A stretch of DNA of 5,433 nt from DAOMOD01 sp964526035 (GTDB taxonomy: Bacteria > Pseudomonadota > Gammaproteobacteria > Xanthomonadales > BPKI01): positions 1 to 5,433 of the forward strand of contig CAZGKE010000205.1 in assembly GCA_964526035.1 (NCBI GenBank), written 5' to 3'. Positions 5,430 through 5,433 of the stretch are shown piece after piece. How positions within the stretch are numbered: position 1 is the stretch's first letter; each line of letters begins with the position of its first letter. A model generated the notes under the pieces. The model did no database searches, had not been told where the DNA came from, and saw only the letters and a list, made by a program, of their open reading frames with translations. The translations under genes were made by a program, and so were the position numbers.

Positions 5430-5433
5430 GCAG

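Larger units (their letters stand above)
5215..5433. other. Non-coding tail after the integrase
   Basis: These 219 bases show no supported gene on either strand. The open minus-strand frame here runs antisense into the integrase and resembles nothing I recognise. The stretch holds two small direct-repeat pairs, described separately. No second copy of the tRNA-Leu 3' end is present, so the element, if still complete, continues beyond the window. Confidence 0.5.

Overview
The window reads as GC-rich proteobacterial chromosome, most likely a gammaproteobacterium of the Xanthomonadales/Lysobacter type. That placement rests on the flavour of the proteins, especially the MetX-like acyltransferase with the GWWE..GPGK..D and NSLGSC.GSTGPAS blocks, and on GC-rich codon use. 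It is an inference, not a measured classification.

Layout, left to right. (1) Positions 1-84 hold no gene I can support. (2) A minus-strand short-chain dehydrogenase/reductase (85-993) has an unexpected N-terminal signal or anchor segment. (3) A minus-strand secreted beta/gamma-crystallin protein (1142-1783) has four Greek-key motifs with calcium-type N/D-N/D-X-X-S/T-S signatures. (4) A 201-base divergent intergenic region carries a good forward promoter for (5) a two-gene forward operon: a MetX/serine O-succinyltransferase-type alpha/beta-hydrolase acyltransferase (1985-3085), then a cysteine dioxygenase (3123-3692). (6) A tRNA-Leu(CAA) gene (3733-3819) follows; its promoter begins at the base after the dioxygenase stop codon. 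(7) A mobile-element junction comes next: 190 bases with five copies of GGGGGTAT in an alternating inverted layout, then a P4-type tyrosine integrase (4010-5214) broken by a one-base deletion. (8) A 219-base tail has two small direct-repeat pairs and no supported gene.

Functionally, the acyltransferase and the dioxygenase fit sulfur amino-acid metabolism: one activates serine or homoserine for sulfur incorporation, the other oxidises cysteine to cysteine sulfinate. The tRNA-integrase arrangement is the usual left edge of an integrative element inserted at a tRNA 3' end. The far att copy and any cargo lie beyond this window, and the integrase as read is probably inactive.

I see no clear novel multi-gene system. 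The items most worth a second look are the GGGGGTAT array, the precise integrase frameshift, the cysteine dioxygenase with a Cys at the mammalian cross-link position, the four-motif crystallin with paired cysteines, and the signal-bearing SDR.
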